Below, piece by piece: positions 4,889 through 7,446 of a stretch of DNA of 7,446 nt. A program made the position numbers and the translations under genes. Source of the stretch: Actinomycetota bacterium. GTDB taxonomy: Bacteria; Actinomycetota; Actinomycetes; Acidothermales; Acidothermaceae. Numbering within the stretch: position 1 is the stretch's first letter; the number at the start of each line of letters is the position of its first letter. The notes beneath the pieces are model-generated. The model was not told the DNA's origin. It searched no databases and saw only the letters and a list, made by a program, of their open reading frames with translations. Location: contig PLCK01000235.1 in assembly GCA_003134755.1 (NCBI GenBank), positions 1 through 7,446 on the forward strand, written 5' to 3'.

Positions 4889-5296
4889 GTGGTTGGTGTG
4901 CACACCGACAGCGTTGTGTCGGACCTTGAGTTCGCTCTGGTCATGGCCGACGCCGAGCCGATCAAGGTGGCCGCCCACCTGCGCTACGACTCCCACGATC
5001 CCTTTGCGGTGTGCGTGAGCTTCGACGCCGGCGGTACCGACCGTATCGAGTGGACGTTCGCCCGTGAGCTGCTCGACCAGGGCCTTTGGCAGGCCAGCGG
5101 AGAGGGTGACGTCAAGGTCTGGCCCCGCGGCGGGGCCGTCTTCCTAGCGTTGTGCTCGCCATCCGGCAAGGCGGTGCTCGAGACCCCGCGCGCCGCGGTC
5201 GCCGACTTCGTCGCGCGCACTCAGCGAGTGGTACCCGCCGGGCGCGAGGGTGCCTTCATCGACCTCGACCGCGAGCTCGACGGTCTGCTCTCCTAG
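4889..5296 (+). CDS. ssgB: SsgA/SsgB-family sporulation and cell-division protein
   Basis: SsgA-like proteins occur only in morphologically complex actinobacteria; in Streptomyces SsgB recruits FtsZ to future septum sites in sporulating hyphae. The 135-aa length and whole sequence fit the family: SDLEFALVMADAEPIKVAAHLRYDSHDPFAV (residues 11-41; the LRYD-x-x-DP[FY]AV block is diagnostic), IEWTFARELLDQGLW (53-67; the WxFAR[DE]LLxxGL block), GDVKVWP (73-79), VFLALCSPSGKAVLETP (84-100), and a final helix FIDLDRELDGLLS. It resembles the conserved SsgB more than the divergent SsgA, but the ortholog assignment needs a tree. The start is GTG at 4889 with GAGGA just upstream (tight spacing); GTG at 4898 is an alternative that matches the short N-terminus of known SsgB. 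It is monocistronic, and its TAG stop overlaps the stop of the convergent pabB. Confidence 0.93.
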   Translation: MVGVHTDSVVSDLEFALVMADAEPIKVAAHLRYDSHDPFAVCVSFDAGGTDRIEWTFARELLDQGLWQASGEGDVKVWPRGGAVFLALCSPSGKAVLETPRAAVADFVARTQRVVPAGREGAFIDLDRELDGLLS

Positions 5297-6312
5297 CTGG
5301 GGCGGCCGACGCCATCGGCGGCTGCCAGCAGCAGCTCGGCCTTCAGCTCCGTCTCGGCCCACTCCGCTTGCGGGTCCGATCCCCAGGTGATGCCCGCGCC
5401 GGTACCGAACCGCAGCTGCGCGCCGTCCAGCCAGAAGGTTCTGATGCCGACCGCGAGGGCGGCCGTCCGGTTGTCGGCGTCGACCCAGCCGATCGCGCCG
5501 CAGTACGGGCCGCGCGCGACCGGCTCCAGGTCGCGGATCACGTGCAAGGCACTCGATTTCGGCGTCCCGGTCACAGACGCCGGCGGAAACGTCGCCGCGA
5601 AGATCTCGGCCCAGGTGACACCCGCAGCGAGCGTCGCGCGAACCGTCGAGACCAGGTGGACGAGCCCCGGGTACGCCTCGATCTCACACAGAGCCGGGAC
5701 GTCGACCCCGCCGGTGACAGCGATGCGGCCGAGGTCGTTGCGGGCCATGTCGACGATCATGACGTTCTCGGCATAGTCCTTCGGTGAGATGTCAGCGGGC
5801 GTCTTCCCCGTGCCTTTGATCGGTCTGGTCTCGACAACATCGCGCCCGTCGACCTGCGCCCGGGAGAGGAAGAGCTCCGGGCTCGCCGAGCACACGTGCA
5901 GTCCGACCGAAGGCAGGCAGATCAGTGCCGGGTACTGCGACGGATGGTCGCGCCCGAGCGTCTCCGCGAGGCCTGCGAGATCGACCGTCTGGCTCGGCCT
6001 CGACAGCACCCGGCAGACGTTGACCTGGTAGACCATGCCCTCAGCGATCAAGCGGCGGACCTCCTCGGCAGCCGCGACATAGGCGTCGCGATCGAGGGAC
6101 GACGTCCAGCCGGCGTCGCCGGCGGGCATCCACCCAACAGCTGGCAACGGAGCGGTGCGCACGTCGGCGAACCGGGCGCAGGTCACGTCCCCCTCGAAGC
6201 TGACCGCGACGACCCAGAACCCCTCGTCGTCGAGGCCATCGAGATCGTGCCGGATCTCGATCAGATCGGTGGCCAGCCGACCGCCGACGTGCGCGAAATC
6301 CTCGGCGGTCAC
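5293..6312 (-). CDS. pabB: Aminodeoxychorismate synthase component I-like chorismate-binding enzyme
   Basis: Expected to convert chorismate plus ammonia to 4-amino-4-deoxychorismate on the route to p-aminobenzoate and folate. The chorismate-binding domain (about residues 73-331) is complete: EGMVYQVNVCRVL (91-103), SPELFL (144-149), ETRPIKGT (161-168), ENVMIVDMARNDLGRIA (182-198), EIEAYPGLVHLVSTV (210-224), TFPPASVTGTPKSSAL (241-256) and GTGAGITWGSDPQAEW (303-318). K166 in PIKGT is the lysine that distinguishes PabB (E. coli K274) from anthranilate synthase TrpE, which has alanine there. At 339 aa it is about 110 shorter than E. coli PabB; most of the N-terminal domain is missing. No glutamine amidotransferase (PabA) is fused or adjacent. 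The start is GTG at 6310-6312, overlapping the upstream stop by GTGA; a longer frame upstream is Arg-rich and not protein-like. Its stop shares CTAG with ssgB. Confidence 0.92.
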   Translation of the reverse strand: MTAEDFAHVGGRLATDLIEIRHDLDGLDDEGFWVVAVSFEGDVTCARFADVRTAPLPAVGWMPAGDAGWTSSLDRDAYVAAAEEVRRLIAEGMVYQVNVCRVLSRPSQTVDLAGLAETLGRDHPSQYPALICLPSVGLHVCSASPELFLSRAQVDGRDVVETRPIKGTGKTPADISPKDYAENVMIVDMARNDLGRIAVTGGVDVPALCEIEAYPGLVHLVSTVRATLAAGVTWAEIFAATFPPASVTGTPKSSALHVIRDLEPVARGPYCGAIGWVDADNRTAALAVGIRTFWLDGAQLRFGTGAGITWGSDPQAEWAETELKAELLLAAADGVGRPS

Positions 6313-7244
6313 GTGCCCGAGCGCAGGGCGAGCCCGGCGGCCACCTCGAGGACGACCAGTGCTGCCAGCCGGACGGTTCGGTGGTCGGCCGCGTCTGCCG
6401 TCGCGTCGACCTCGACGATGTCGACCGACCGGACTCGCGGATCGAGGCCAGCCGTGAACGCCGCGGTCAGCAACTCGGCCGCTGCGAGCCCGCCAGGCAC
6501 GCTCTCGAGGCATCCGGGTGCGGTCTCGCGATCGCAGACGGACAGGTCGAACGACACGTGGATGGGTCCGGCCGCTGCGCCTGCGCAGTCGAGCGCCTCG
6601 CGCATGCAACTCGCGATGCTGCGCTCCGCTACCGCGCCGCGTGACAGCAGGTGCATGCCGCGTGCCTTGGCCTCATCGGCGTGCGAGCGGGAGACCGCCC
6701 AATCGGCCGCCCCGACGTGACCGACCCGCTCGGGCGCGAGGCCGGCGTCGAAAAGGGTGCGGAGTGCAGAGGTGTTGCGCGCGCCGTCCCGCAGGTCGTA
6801 GTTGACGTCGACGGCGACCAGGCCGCCGCGGGCCAGGTCGAGAACGGCCATCGCCGGAACCGTCGCCGAGCCGTCGCCGCCGAGGATCACCAGCAGCCGC
6901 GATTTCGCCAGCGCGGTCAACACCGTGGTGCGCGCCCGCCAATCGCCGTCCGCGCGATCTGGCTCGTCGACGTCACCGACGTCCCACGGCCAGATATCGG
7001 CAAGATCGACATGCCGCGACGCACACCACGTCGTGTAGTGATAGAGCGCCCGCCGGATCGCCGCCGGGGTCGCGTGCGTGCCGGCCTTGTGCATCGATTT
7101 CGCGAACGTCGGGACGCCGAGGACAGCCAGATCGATCGGGTGCTCCCCCGCCCCCGCGGTCAGCCAATGGCCGGCTCGCGGCCAGCGCTCGTCGACCGGC
7201 AACGACCCGGGGTAAGGATCAGCTCGCGACACCACGCCCGGCAT
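6309..7244 (-). CDS. Arginase/agmatinase-family protein with degenerate metal site
   Basis: A 311-aa protein with the full ureohydrolase fold pattern: IDLAVLGVPTFAKSMHKAGTHATPAAIRRAL (37-66), RLLVILGGDGSATVPAM (116-132), GLVAVDVNYDLRDG (141-154), GPIHVSFDLSVCDRETAPG (226-244), PGGLAAAELLTA (250-261) and VRSVDIVEVDATAD with a C-terminal helix LAALVVLEVAAGLA (271-306). Active members use six residues for two Mn ions: H in GGDHS, D-x-H-x-D and D-x-D. Here GGDHS is GGDGS (G125), DAHxD is DVNYD (N148) and SFDxD is SFDLS (S235), so three of six ligands are gone; D146, D150 and D233 remain. Classical amidinohydrolase activity is therefore unlikely. The reading frame is intact and overlaps pabB by GTGA, so translation is coupled. 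The start is ATG at 7242-7244; GTG at 7235 or 7232 is possible given the Shine-Dalgarno GGAAG lies too near the ATG. Confidence 0.9.
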   Translation of the reverse strand: MPGVVSRADPYPGSLPVDERWPRAGHWLTAGAGEHPIDLAVLGVPTFAKSMHKAGTHATPAAIRRALYHYTTWCASRHVDLADIWPWDVGDVDEPDRADGDWRARTTVLTALAKSRLLVILGGDGSATVPAMAVLDLARGGLVAVDVNYDLRDGARNTSALRTLFDAGLAPERVGHVGAADWAVSRSHADEAKARGMHLLSRGAVAERSIASCMREALDCAGAAAGPIHVSFDLSVCDRETAPGCLESVPGGLAAAELLTAAFTAGLDPRVRSVDIVEVDATADAADHRTVRLAALVVLEVAAGLALRSGT

Positions 7245-7338
7245 GCTTCCATACGAGGACGCCGTGACGCGGCCTTGGTGAGGTGGTCAGGGGCCTCAGG
7301 GCGGTCCATCCCGGTTTCGTTCGTTCTTCGCGATCGGT

Positions 7339-7344
7339 TAGAGT
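7339..7344 (+). promoter_or_regulatory. -10 box of tRNA-Gly
   Basis: TAGAGT fits TANNNT and is a common -10 form for actinobacterial stable-RNA genes. It lies 44 bases before the tRNA 5' end, which implies a 5' leader of about 37 bases. No good -35 is seen. The 7245-7388 interval is otherwise the divergent upstream region shared with the arginase-like gene. Confidence 0.4.
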
Positions 7345-7388
7345 GCTCCACGCAGCCGGGACAGCTTGAGAGATCGGTCAAGGCCTGC

Positions 7389-7446
7389 GCGGACGTGGCT
7401 CAGTTGGTAGAGCATCACCTTGCCAAGGTGAGGGTCGCGGGTTCGA
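7389..7446 (+). tRNA. tRNA-Gly (anticodon GCC), cut by right edge
   Basis: The first 58 bases are present: acceptor strand GCGGACG, D arm GCTC-AGTTGGTA-GAGC, anticodon stem TCACC/GGTGA with loop TTGCCAA (anticodon GCC at 7422-7424), variable region and the start of the T arm GCGGGTTCGA. The 3' acceptor strand lies beyond the window. Confidence 0.95.

Noticed and set aside
6313..6609. N-terminal extension of pabB to 438 residues
   Set aside because: The added residues are almost entirely Arg, Gly, Pro and Ser and lie out of frame inside the arginase-like gene; the GTGA overlap gives the natural start.
7279..7298. TGAGG/CCTCA inverted repeat upstream of the arginase-like gene
   Set aside because: Five base pairs with a 10-base loop is expected by chance in this composition.

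Overview
The window is GC-rich, uses GTG and TTG starts freely, has several TANNNT -10 boxes placed so close to start codons that leaderless mRNAs are likely, and encodes an SsgA/SsgB-type sporulation and cell-division protein. Together these point to a morphologically complex actinobacterium. I cannot name the genus. The co-occurrence of thrS, a tRNA-Val and ssgB fits a chromosomal core region rather than a mobile island; I see no integrase, IS element, phage gene or CRISPR array.

Layout, left to right. (1) 1-764, minus strand: the 5' end of thrS (threonyl-tRNA synthetase, running off the left edge), preceded by an unrecognised 139-aa protein gene, probably one transcript. (2) 897-1688, plus strand: a class I SAM-dependent methyltransferase whose 3' end, stop codon included, lies in a three-copy 23-bp tandem repeat (1666-1734). 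(3) 1736-2642, minus strand: a MarR-type repressor gene with its own palindromic operator and leaderless promoter, overlapping by ATGA a small His-rich protein of unknown function. (4) 2723-3178, minus strand: methylglyoxal synthase mgsA. (5) 3327-4178, plus strand: a protein with a probable PH-like N-terminal part, a central hydrophobic segment and a C-terminal SHOCT domain. (6) 4187-4632, minus strand: a one-cysteine thioredoxin-fold protein, then tRNA-Val(CAC) with an unusually long inverted repeat behind it. (7) 4889-5296, plus strand: the SsgB-like gene. (8) 5293-7244, minus strand: a translationally coupled pair, an arginase/agmatinase-family protein that has lost half its metal ligands followed by a short PabB-type chorismate-using enzyme. 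(9) 7389 onward, plus strand: tRNA-Gly(GCC), cut by the right edge.

Most genes are housekeeping or single-gene units. The parts that look like small dedicated systems are the self-regulated marR operon with its His-rich partner, and the coupled degenerate ureohydrolase plus PabB pair. The latter is the best candidate for something not yet described: the fold is recognisable but three of the six residues that hold the dinuclear manganese centre are replaced, while the gene remains intact and tightly coupled to an aminodeoxychorismate-synthase-like enzyme whose diagnostic lysine is present. No gene-free stretch exceeds 300 bases; the longest (4633-4888) holds the tRNA-Val and ssgB promoter candidates.
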